From assembly GCA_025964215.1 (NCBI GenBank), contig JAOPZG010000476.1, positions 1-6,346 on the forward strand: DNA of 6,346 nucleotides. Direction: 5' to 3'. A model generated the notes under the pieces. It did not search any database. It was not told the origin of the DNA and was given only the letters and a program-made list of their open reading frames with translations. A program made the position numbers and the translations under genes. Positions 1 to 5,481 of the stretch are shown here, piece after piece (the first letter of the stretch is position 1; each line of letters starts with the position of its first letter). Source of the DNA: Conexibacter sp. (GTDB lineage Bacteria > Actinomycetota > Thermoleophilia > Solirubrobacterales > Solirubrobacteraceae).

Positions 1-609
1 GGCGCGATCGGCGCCCTGGCGCTGGCCCTCGCCGAGCGCGACCGCGGGACCGGCGAGCACGCCGAGCAGGTCGTCGCGCTGGCCGGCGCCGTCGCCCGCC
101 GCCTCGGCCTGGATGGCGAGGACGTCGAGCGCATCGCCGCCGCCGCGCTGCTGCACGACATCGGCAAGGTCGCCGTCCCGGACTCGATCCTCGGCAAGCC
201 CGGCCCGCTGAACGACGAGGAGTGGGCCGTCATGCGCGAGCACACGATCGTCGGCGAGCGGATCCTGCGCGCCGTGCCGGGCCTCGGCCCCGTCGCGCGG
301 ATGGTCCGCCACGGCCACGAGCACTTCGACGGCGGCGGCTACCCGGACGCGCTGCGCGGCGACGAGATCCCGCTCGGCAGCCGGATCGTCCTGGCCTGCG
401 ACGCCTACGAGGCGATGACCTCCGAGCGCCCCTACCGCGGCCCCTTGAGCCACGACGAGGCCGTCGCGCAGCTGGCCGCCGGCGCCGGCACCCAGTTCGA
501 CCCGCGCGTCGTCGACGCGCTGCTCGGCTACCTCGTCGACCGCACGCCGGTCGACTACGCGGCGCGCGGCCAGCAGCCGCAGCCGCTGCCCCGCGCGACC
601 GCCGCCTAG
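1..609 (+). CDS. HD-GYP domain c-di-GMP phosphodiesterase, C-terminal part (5' end outside window)
   Basis: The frame is open from base 1 to a TAG at 607-609, giving 202 residues with no start in view. This is an almost complete HD-GYP domain, which hydrolyses the second messenger c-di-GMP with a metal centre. Visible motifs, numbered from the window edge, are TGEH with the first His (H20), the HD pair in LLHDIGK (H52/D53), MREH (H81), HGHEHFDGGGYPD (104-116) containing the GYP signature (113-115), and CDAYEAMTSERPYR with Asp134. Two positions differ from the textbook tri-metal site. The usual HHE reads GHE (Gly105), and the residue four before H20 is Gly rather than Glu, so a bimetal centre is likely. 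Several methionines such as 78 could be miscalled as starts, but the motifs upstream are coding. The missing N-terminus probably holds a sensor or membrane region. It is convergent with the TetR gene. The family call is firm; activity on c-di-GMP is inferred. Confidence 0.93.
   Translation, partial: GAIGALALALAERDRGTGEHAEQVVALAGAVARRLGLDGEDVERIAAAALLHDIGKVAVPDSILGKPGPLNDEEWAVMREHTIVGERILRAVPGLGPVARMVRHGHEHFDGGGYPDALRGDEIPLGSRIVLACDAYEAMTSERPYRGPLSHDEAVAQLAAGAGTQFDPRVVDALLGYLVDRTPVDYAARGQQPQPLPRATAA
606..609. other. Shared CTAG: overlapping stop codons of two convergent genes
   Basis: The palindrome CTAG provides TAG for the HD-GYP gene on the plus strand (607-609) and TAG for the TetR gene on the minus strand (608-606). 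There is no intergenic DNA and therefore no room for a dedicated terminator between the genes. Their transcripts must overlap or end inside one another. Confidence 0.9.
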
Positions 610-1208
610 CTCGGCCGCGGCTTCATCCCCTCCCAGCAGAAGGCGATCACGCGGTCCACCAGCTCCGCCCGCGGCACCTCCGGGTGCTCGCCCCACCAGT
701 TCGCCAGGGCCTGGCAGGCGCCCGAGGTGAGCTGGGCGTACATCTCGATCGCGCGCGGGTCGTCCCCGGCGTCGGCGGGTGGGACGAGGGCGACGATCGC
801 GGCGGTGGCCTGGGCCTGGAGGCGGTCGATGACGGGCGCCAGCTCGGGGTCGGCCGCGTCGCGGAAGAGCGCGCGCCAGGCCTCGTGGCGCTCCTCGACC
901 CAGCCGAAGAACGCGTCGACCCCGCTGCGCAAGCGCTCCTCCCCCGTCGCCCCGACCGCGGCGTTGGCCTGGAAGCGGTCGAAGAGCGCGCCCGCGTGCT
1001 CGGTGATCAGCGTCTCGTGCAGCGCCCGCTTGGAGTCGAAGTGCTCGTAGATCAGCGCCTTGGACGTGCCGGACGCCTTGGCGATGTCGTCGAGCGAGGA
1101 GCCGTGGTAGCCGCGCTGGGCGAAGACCTCCTGCGCCGCGGCGAGGATCCGGCGGCGGCGCTCGGCCGCGCTCAGGCGGCGGCGCGGGACGGGACGTTCT
1201 GCGGACAC
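606..1208 (-). CDS. TetR/AcrR-family transcriptional regulator
   Basis: This is a 200-residue protein, the normal length for a TetR one-component repressor. The N-terminal DNA-binding domain is clear: AAERRRRILAAAQEVFAQRGY (about 14-34) forms helix 1, SLDDIAKASGTSKALIYEHF (38-57) is the helix-turn-helix, and SKRALHETL follows. Residues 70-200 form an all-helical ligand-binding and dimerisation domain with no recognisable ligand signature. The start is GTG at 1208-1206. No good Shine-Dalgarno precedes it, but a TACGCT -10-like hexamer lies 6 nt upstream, which fits a leaderless mRNA. The gene is divergent from the adenylate cyclase with only 23 bp between starts, so it probably controls itself and the cyclase; that is inference from position. 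I found no convincing long operator palindrome in the gap. The ligand is unknown. Confidence 0.93.
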   Translation of the reverse strand: MSAERPVPRRRLSAAERRRRILAAAQEVFAQRGYHGSSLDDIAKASGTSKALIYEHFDSKRALHETLITEHAGALFDRFQANAAVGATGEERLRSGVDAFFGWVEERHEAWRALFRDAADPELAPVIDRLQAQATAAIVALVPPADAGDDPRAIEMYAQLTSGACQALANWWGEHPEVPRAELVDRVIAFCWEGMKPRPS

Positions 1209-1231
1209 GCCCAGAGCGTAGGCTGCGCGCC
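1209..1231. promoter_or_regulatory. Divergent gap with symmetric bidirectional -10 motif (AnnnTAnnnT)
   Basis: The whole space between the two divergent GTG starts is 23 bp. Bases 1215-1224 read AGCGTAGGCT, matching AnnnTAnnnT. On the plus strand this contains TAGGCT (1219-1224), 7 nt before the cyclase GTG. On the minus strand it contains TACGCT (1220-1215), 6 nt before the TetR GTG. The two TAnnnT -10 hexamers share the central TA. Both distances are what a leaderless transcript starting at the GTG needs. The 10-mer is nearly palindromic, with a single G/G mismatch. No good -35 is visible on either side. Promoter activity is predicted, not shown. Confidence 0.6.
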
Positions 1232-2347
1232 GTGGACTTCGTGCAGGAGGGGTTCTTCGATGGCCTGACGGGCCCGGCGCTGGACGAGCGCCAGGCGCTG
1301 CTGGACTGGCTCGTCGCCGAGGGGTTCTCCGACGACGAGCTGCGCCGCGCCCATCGCCGCGGGCTGCTGATCTTCCTCGCCGCCGAGCGCGAGGTCGGCG
1401 GCGAGCCCAAGTACACGTCCTACGAGGTCGCCGAGAAGACCGGCGCGGACCCCGAGCTGCTGGCGAAGCTGCGCCGCGCCCACGGCCTCCCGCTGCCCGC
1501 CGAGGACGCCGTCGAGCTGACCGACGTCGACCTCGCCAGCGCCCGGACCTCGCGCGCCTTCACCGACCTCGGCCTGACCGAGGAGCAGATGGTCGCGACG
1601 ACGCGCATCCTCGGCCGCTCGCTCTCGACCGCGTCCGAGGCGATGCGCGCGCTGATGCTCGAGACGGTCCTCGAGCCGGGCACGACCGAGCTCGAGCTCG
1701 CGCAGCGCTACGCCGCCTCGGTCCACGCGATCATGCCGCTCGTCGGCCCGATGATCCTCCAGATGCTCAGCCAGCACCTGCGCAACATGGTGCAGAGCGA
1801 GATGGTCGGCCAGACCGAGCGCGCCACCGGCCGCCTGCCCGGCGCGCGCGACCAGGCGGTCGCCTTCGCCGACCTCGTCGGCTTCACGCGCCTCGGCGAG
1901 GAGATCGCCCCCGAGGACCTCGGCGCGGTCGCCGAGCGCCTCTTCTCGACGGCCCGCGAGGTGATCGAGGAGCCGGTCCGGCTCGTCAAGACGATCGGCG
2001 ACGCGGTCCTGCTGACCGCCACCGAGCCCGACGCGCTCGTGCGCGCCTCGCTCGCGTTGGTGAGCGCCAGCGACGCCCAGGCCGCCGACGGCACGTTCCC
2101 GCAGATCCGCGTCGGCGTCGCCTACGGCCCGACCGTCATGCGCGGCGGCGACGTCTTCGGCCGCGCCGTCAACCTCGCCAGCCGCGTCACGACGATCGCC
2201 CGCGCCGGCAGCGTCCTCGCCACGCGCGAGGTGCGCGACGCCTCGATCGACGAGTTCCAGTGGTCCTCGGCGCACGCGCGCCGGATCAAGGGCCTGCCGG
2301 ACCCGGTGCCGCTGTATCGCGCACGGCCCCTCGCGGCAGGTTCCTGA
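1232..2347 (+). CDS. Class III adenylate cyclase with N-terminal helical regulatory domain (Rv1264-like)
   Basis: This 371-residue soluble protein makes cAMP from ATP. Residues about 20-190 are helical and resemble the regulatory domain of mycobacterial Rv1264 (Ad_Cy_reg), an autoinhibitory, pH-responsive module; LLDWLVAEGFSDDELRRAHR (23-42) is typical. The catalytic domain spans about 208-330. All the canonical residues are present: metal Asp214 in FADLVGFT, adenine-selecting Lys253 and metal Asp257 in VKTIGDAVLL, Asp307 in GGDVFGRAVNLASR, and transition-state Asn314 and Arg318. KGLPDPVPLYR (353-363) is the usual cyclase tail. Lys253/Asp307 favour ATP over GTP. No transmembrane segment is seen, and it should work as a homodimer. 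The GTG start lacks a Shine-Dalgarno but has a -10-like element 7 nt upstream. The end overlaps the MFS gene by 62 bp. pH sensing is inferred from the Rv1264 resemblance only. Confidence 0.95.
   Translation: MDFVQEGFFDGLTGPALDERQALLDWLVAEGFSDDELRRAHRRGLLIFLAAEREVGGEPKYTSYEVAEKTGADPELLAKLRRAHGLPLPAEDAVELTDVDLASARTSRAFTDLGLTEEQMVATTRILGRSLSTASEAMRALMLETVLEPGTTELELAQRYAASVHAIMPLVGPMILQMLSQHLRNMVQSEMVGQTERATGRLPGARDQAVAFADLVGFTRLGEEIAPEDLGAVAERLFSTAREVIEEPVRLVKTIGDAVLLTATEPDALVRASLALVSASDAQAADGTFPQIRVGVAYGPTVMRGGDVFGRAVNLASRVTTIARAGSVLATREVRDASIDEFQWSSAHARRIKGLPDPVPLYRARPLAAGS
1245..1268 (+). other. Strong Shine-Dalgarno with two-codon ORF (ATG GCC TGA) inside the cyclase 5' end
   Basis: AGGAGGGG at 1245-1252 is a near-perfect Shine-Dalgarno, followed after 7 nt by ATG at 1260-1262. 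That ATG is out of frame with the cyclase and reads Met-Ala-stop (TGA 1266-1268). The arrangement is seen directly. Whether ribosomes use it is unknown; it may be a chance match over the codons for Gln-Glu-Gly. Confidence 0.45.
2286..2347. other. 62-bp tail-to-tail overlap of cyclase and MFS genes
   Basis: The cyclase stop TGA is at 2345-2347 and the MFS stop TGA (minus strand) is at 2288-2286, so 62 bp are coding on both strands. The cyclase tail here is family-conserved, while the MFS tail is not. No terminator hairpin with a T-run is seen on either strand, so the mRNAs should be complementary at their 3' ends. Confidence 0.85.
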
Positions 2348-3530
2348 TCGCCGGCGTCGCGAGGCAGAGCGCGGCGGCGAGGATCCCGCAGGCGCTCATC
2401 GCGGCGAGCGTCGCGTGGATCCCGAGCGCCGCGCTCACCGGTCCCGCCACGACCGCGCCGGGCGGGATCATCCCCGCGCTCGCGGCGTAGTCGTAGCTCG
2501 TCACGCGCGAGATCGACGCCTCCGGGATGTGCTCCTGCAGCGAGGTCTCCCAGAGCGTGAAGAAGATCGAGACGCCGACCGCGGCGAGGAGCTCGACGGC
2601 GGCGATCGCGAGGATCGGCAGGCCGCTGCCGATGATCACCGCCTGGCAGGAGGCGAGCGCGAGGCCGCAGGCCGCGGCGCGCAGCGCGAAGCGCGGGCGC
2701 CACTTCAACAACAGGAGGTCGGCGACGAGCGAGCCCAGGCCGAAGGCCGTGACGATGATCGCCCACGACGTCGCGCCGTCGAGCTCGTCGCGCATCAGCA
2801 CCGGCCCGAGCACGAAGATCGAGGGCAGGACGATCACGTGGTAGGTGACCACCGCCAGCAGGAACGTCCAGACCCAGCGGCGCGAGCGCACCTCGCGCCA
2901 GCCGCCGCGCAGGTCGGAGGCGAACGGCTCCGGGTCGCCGCGCTCCACCACCCGCGGGCGCAGGAACAGCAGGCACGCGACCGAGACGCCGAACGTTCCC
3001 GCGTCCACGAGCAGCGCCCCGCCCTCGCCCATCGCCGCGACGAGCAGGCCGCCGAGCACCGGCCCGACGATCGACCCCGTGGAGTAGGACATCCCGCGCA
3101 GCGCGTTGGCCGACTGGAGGTGGTGCGGCTCGGCGATCGTCTGCGGCAGCAGGCCCCCGAAGGCCGGCGAGAAGAACGAGTCGGCCGCGCCGAAGAGCGC
3201 GGTCAGCGCCGCGAGGTGCCAGACCTCCGCATGGCCGGAGACGAGCAGGATCCCCGCCGTGGCCTGCGTCGCGAGCCGCACGGCGTCCGAGGCGATGAGG
3301 ATCCGCCGGCGCTCGAGACGATCGGCCAGCACGCCGCCGATCAGCCCCAGCAGGATGAACGGCAGGAAGCCCGCGGCGGCGACGAGGCCGACGTCGGTCA
3401 CCGAGCCGCCGATCGACAGCACGGCGAACGGCAGCACGACGCCCGTGATCCGGTCCCCGACGACCGAGAGCGCCTGGCCGAGGAACAGCAGGCGGAACTG
3501 GCGCTCCTCGCGGAGCACCGCGGGCAACAC
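2286..3530 (-). CDS. MFS transporter, MFS_3 / EntS-like exporter
   Basis: This 414-residue integral membrane protein has about 12 hydrophobic helices and should be a proton-coupled exporter in the cytoplasmic membrane. MFS motif A is GGVLADRLERRR (65-76) in the loop after helix 2. The block SPAFGGLLPQTI...LQSANALRGMSYSTGSIVGPVLGG (121-160) is typical of the enterobactin-exporter/MFS_3 branch, as is the second-half block TLWETSLQEHIPEASISRVTSYDYAAS (325-351). The substrate cannot be read from sequence. The start is GTG at 3530-3528, preceded by AGGGGA 8 nt upstream and lying 12 bp after the yebC stop, so the two are probably co-transcribed and translationally coupled. The last 20 or so residues (NLPRG...PGPAGP) follow the final helix and are encoded opposite the conserved C-terminus of the cyclase. 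That tail looks like read-through rather than a conserved domain. Confidence 0.92.
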   Translation of the reverse strand: MLPAVLREERQFRLLFLGQALSVVGDRITGVVLPFAVLSIGGSVTDVGLVAAAGFLPFILLGLIGGVLADRLERRRILIASDAVRLATQATAGILLVSGHAEVWHLAALTALFGAADSFFSPAFGGLLPQTIAEPHHLQSANALRGMSYSTGSIVGPVLGGLLVAAMGEGGALLVDAGTFGVSVACLLFLRPRVVERGDPEPFASDLRGGWREVRSRRWVWTFLLAVVTYHVIVLPSIFVLGPVLMRDELDGATSWAIIVTAFGLGSLVADLLLLKWRPRFALRAAACGLALASCQAVIIGSGLPILAIAAVELLAAVGVSIFFTLWETSLQEHIPEASISRVTSYDYAASAGMIPPGAVVAGPVSAALGIHATLAAMSACGILAAALCLATPAIRNLPRGAVRDTAAPGPAGP

Positions 3531-3545
3531 GGGGGACTTCCCCTA
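3531..3545 (-). promoter_or_regulatory. Ribosome-binding site of the MFS gene within a GGGG-AAGU-CCCC hairpin at the yebC stop
   Basis: On the minus strand the yebC stop UAG (3545-3543) is followed by a 12-nt gap and the MFS GUG start. The Shine-Dalgarno AGGGGA uses the last bases of the stop codon. GGGG (3543-3540) can pair with CCCC (3535-3532) around an AAGU loop, which would hide the Shine-Dalgarno. A ribosome terminating on yebC would open it, favouring translational coupling. The pairing is visible in sequence; the function is inferred. Confidence 0.5.
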
Positions 3546-4301
3546 CGAGGCGGACATCAGGCGCTCGAGGACCTCGGCGTCGACGTCGAAGTTCGCGTGG
3601 ACCGCGTCCACGTCGTCGTTGTCCTCCAGCGCGTCGATCAGCCGGAGCAGCTTCGCGGCCGTGTCCTCGTCGACCGGCACGAGCACCTTGGGGCGCTGCG
3701 TGACCTCGGCGTTCTCGATCTCGATCCCGGCCTCGTCGAGCGCGGCGCGGACCGCGGTCAGGTCGGACGGCTCGGTGACGATCTCCCACGGCTCGCCGTC
3801 CTCGCGGGCGATGTCCTCGGCGCCGGCGTCGATGGCGACCAGCAGGTCGTCCTCGGAGTAGCGCTCGCCGTCGACGACGATGACGCCCTTCTTGTCGAAG
3901 TTGTAGGCCACGGAGCCGGGCTCGCCGAGCGCGCCGTTGGCCTTGCTCAGCGCGTGGCGCACGTCGGCGCCCGTGCGGTTGCGGTTGTCGGTCACCGCCT
4001 CGATGAGCAGCGCGACGCCGCCGGGCCCGTAGCCCTCGTAGAGCATCGTCTCGAGGGTGGCCGCGTCGGCGCCCGCGCCGGTGCCCTTGGCGATCGCGCG
4101 CTCGATGTTGTCCTTGGGCATCGAGGCGTCGCGGGCCTTCTGCACGGCCAGCGCGAGCGAGGGGTTGCCCTCGATGTCGCCGCCGCCCTCCTTGGCCGCG
4201 ACGGTGACCGCCCGCGCGAGCTTGGTGAAGAGCTTGCCGCGCTTGGAGTCGACGATCCCCTTCTTGTGCTTGATCGAGGCCCACATGGAATGTCCGGACA
4301 T
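3543..4301 (-). CDS. yebC: YebC/PmpR (TACO1) family protein
   Basis: This 252-residue protein is the normal length for the family. It begins with the hallmark GHSxWASIKHKKG (3-15) and RGKLFTKLAR (21-30). Further conserved blocks are MPKDNIERAIAKGTG (61-75), YEGYGPGGVALLIEAVTDNRNRT (88-110), GALGEPGSVAYNFDKKG (123-139) and the C-terminal LIDALEDNDDVDAVHANFD (221-239). Family members were first described as DNA-binding regulators. They are now also linked to translation, the mitochondrial homologue TACO1 and bacterial YebC helping ribosomes past difficult (proline-rich) stretches; which role applies here is open. Residue 6 is Met where Lys is usual (GHSKW). ATG at 4301-4299 is preferred over Met6 because it keeps the GHS motif; GAGGGG lies just upstream at a short spacing. 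It is usually found next to ruvC in actinobacteria, but here sits between a secreted protein and an MFS gene, 12 bp from each. Confidence 0.96.
   Translation of the reverse strand: MSGHSMWASIKHKKGIVDSKRGKLFTKLARAVTVAAKEGGGDIEGNPSLALAVQKARDASMPKDNIERAIAKGTGAGADAATLETMLYEGYGPGGVALLIEAVTDNRNRTGADVRHALSKANGALGEPGSVAYNFDKKGVIVVDGERYSEDDLLVAIDAGAEDIAREDGEPWEIVTEPSDLTAVRAALDEAGIEIENAEVTQRPKVLVPVDEDTAAKLLRLIDALEDNDDVDAVHANFDVDAEVLERLMSAS
4290..4301. repeat. Perfect 12-bp palindrome over the yebC start codon
   Basis: ATGTCCGGACAT is its own reverse complement and includes the yebC ATG on the minus strand. Outside an A/A mismatch the symmetry continues for two more base pairs (GG at 4287-4288, CC at 4303-4304), giving 16 of 18 symmetric positions. 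It could be an operator or a small mRNA hairpin holding the start codon, but part of it is fixed by the conserved Met-Ser-Gly-His coding. Confidence 0.5.
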
Positions 4302-4313
4302 ACCCCTCGGATC

Positions 4314-5402
4314 CTAGTGGCGCGCGAGCGTGAAGTAGCGGTCGAGGACCTTCGTGTTGCCGGCCCAGTCGTGGACCGCGATGTGCAGCCGCACGCGGTG
4401 GCCGGCGGTCGCGCGGATCCGGGACAGCTTCGAGGAGGCCAGGACGCGGATCGTCCCGCCGTGGATCGCGGTCGAGAAGCCGAAGGCGCGGTAGCTGGAG
4501 CCGACGCGCGCGGACATGACGGTCTGGCCGGGCTCGCTGGTCGTGATCTCCGCGATGTAGCCGCGGTGCTTGAGGGCGTCCCTGAGCGTCTGCTTGGGGA
4601 TGTGGACCGAGACCTTCGGCGCCTGCGTGTCGTCCGGCGCCGTGCCGGTGGCGGCGATGGCGTCGAGCTGCTGGAAGAGGAAGCTGTTCTGCGAGCGCAG
4701 CTGGCCGGTCTTCGGGTCGTAGCGCAGCAGGCGCGACTGCGGCTGGCCGTGCGCGCGCGGCGCGAGCGACGTGGAGATCCACAGCGCGCCGTCGGCCGCC
4801 GTGGTCACCGCGTCGGGCGCGTAGGTGGTGAGCGCGAGCGGCGCGAGCGCGTGCTCGCCGGCGCCGTCGAGCGAGACGACGGTGTTGGAGGCCGGGTCGA
4901 TCCCGCGCAGGACGCCGTCGGCGCCGGCGTCCACGACGACGTTCGCCGCGGCGGGCGCGTCGGCGGTGATGGCGCCGCTGGTCAGGTCGACCGTGCGGTC
5001 GTGGCCCGACGCGATCACGCGGGCGCTCTTGCCGTCGGGCGCGACGCTCAGCGACGCGGGCGCGCCGGGGAGGATCGGGATCCCGAAGCCGCCGGCCGTG
5101 CGCGTCACCTTGTGGTGCGCGGCGTCGAGGCCGTAGAGCGTGCCGGAGCGGCCGAGGGCGATCAGCTCCGACCCGGTCCCACCCACCCCGCGATCCAGCG
5201 CGACGAGGTGCTCGCCGCCGGGCAGGCCGTCGATCGACGCGCCCGCCGACAGGCCGGGGATCGTGTCGGAGGTGAAGTGGACGAGCTGGTCGCCGCCGGT
5301 GACGCCGACGAAGGCGTCGGCGGCGTGCGCGGCCGCGGGAACCGCGAGCGTGAGGCTCGCCACCGCGGCGGCGAGGAGCTGGGGCTTCGGGGAGCGGGTC
5401 AT
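4314..5402 (-). CDS. Secreted DUF4394-type protein with C-terminal beta-sandwich domain
   Basis: The predicted 362-residue exported protein starts with MTRSPKPQLL, a hydrophobic stretch (9-24) and an AHA-AD signal-peptidase I site after residue 27. Residues about 30-250 resemble DUF4394, a repeated beta-strand, propeller-like domain: FVGVTGGDQLVHF, SIDGLPGGEHLVALD, SELIALGRSGTLYGLD. Residues about 260-360 (DTQAPKVSVHIPKQTL... VHDWAGNT) form an Ig-like beta-sandwich seen at the C-terminus of many secreted Thermoleophilia proteins. No catalytic motif or sortase or lipobox anchor is seen, so the function is unknown; a cell-surface or extracellular structural or binding role is plausible. The frame stays open upstream to a GTG at 5537, but ATG 5402 is chosen because it places the signal peptide at the N-terminus and has AGAGGA just before it. 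It is probably the first gene of the operon with yebC and the MFS exporter. Confidence 0.83.
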   Translation of the reverse strand: MTRSPKPQLLAAAVASLTLAVPAAAHAADAFVGVTGGDQLVHFTSDTIPGLSAGASIDGLPGGEHLVALDRGVGGTGSELIALGRSGTLYGLDAAHHKVTRTAGGFGIPILPGAPASLSVAPDGKSARVIASGHDRTVDLTSGAITADAPAAANVVVDAGADGVLRGIDPASNTVVSLDGAGEHALAPLALTTYAPDAVTTAADGALWISTSLAPRAHGQPQSRLLRYDPKTGQLRSQNSFLFQQLDAIAATGTAPDDTQAPKVSVHIPKQTLRDALKHRGYIAEITTSEPGQTVMSARVGSSYRAFGFSTAIHGGTIRVLASSKLSRIRATAGHRVRLHIAVHDWAGNTKVLDRYFTLARH

Positions 5403-5418
5403 GTCCTCTGGAACGACG

Positions 5419-5449
5419 GCGCGCGGCGAAGGCGACGCTGCGCGCGGCG
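5419..5449. repeat. Pair of 10-bp direct repeats, GCGCGCGGCG, 21 bp apart
   Basis: GCGCGCGGCG occurs at 5419-5428 and again at 5440-5449. The 21-bp period is two DNA turns, so both copies face the same side of the helix, as paired regulator sites often do. They lie 17 to 47 bp before the DUF4394 start. In such GC-rich DNA a chance repeat is quite possible. Confidence 0.35.
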
Positions 5450-5467
5450 CCGGTGTCCGTCCTGGCA

Positions 5468-5481
5468 CGAAAGCGCTTGCA
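5468..5481. promoter_or_regulatory. LacI-family operator-like palindrome (AAGCGCTT core)
   Basis: AAGCGCTT at 5471-5478 is a perfect palindrome with the central CG typical of LacI/GalR operators. The surrounding 14 bp, CGAAAGCGCTTGCA, differ from the Bacillus cre consensus TGWAANCGNTNWCA at two positions. It sits mid-way in the divergent region, where it could serve either gene. No LacI-type gene is in the window. Confidence 0.35.

Noticed and set aside
232..609. HD-GYP gene starting at ATG 232.
   Set aside because: The upstream in-frame sequence encodes the conserved TGEH and HDIGK motifs, so the gene begins before the window.
2348..3530. Plus-strand short frames over the MFS gene as small proteins.
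   Set aside because: They have no family features, and the minus strand is clearly coding with MFS motifs throughout.
4284..4286. Alternative yebC start at Met6.
   Set aside because: It would remove the conserved GHS residues of the family's N-terminal motif and sit 16 nt from the only ribosome-binding site.
5463..5481. Sigma-54 promoter-like halves TGGCACG and TTGCA.
   Set aside because: The GG and GC elements are separated by 13 nt instead of the required 10, and actinobacteria generally lack sigma-54.
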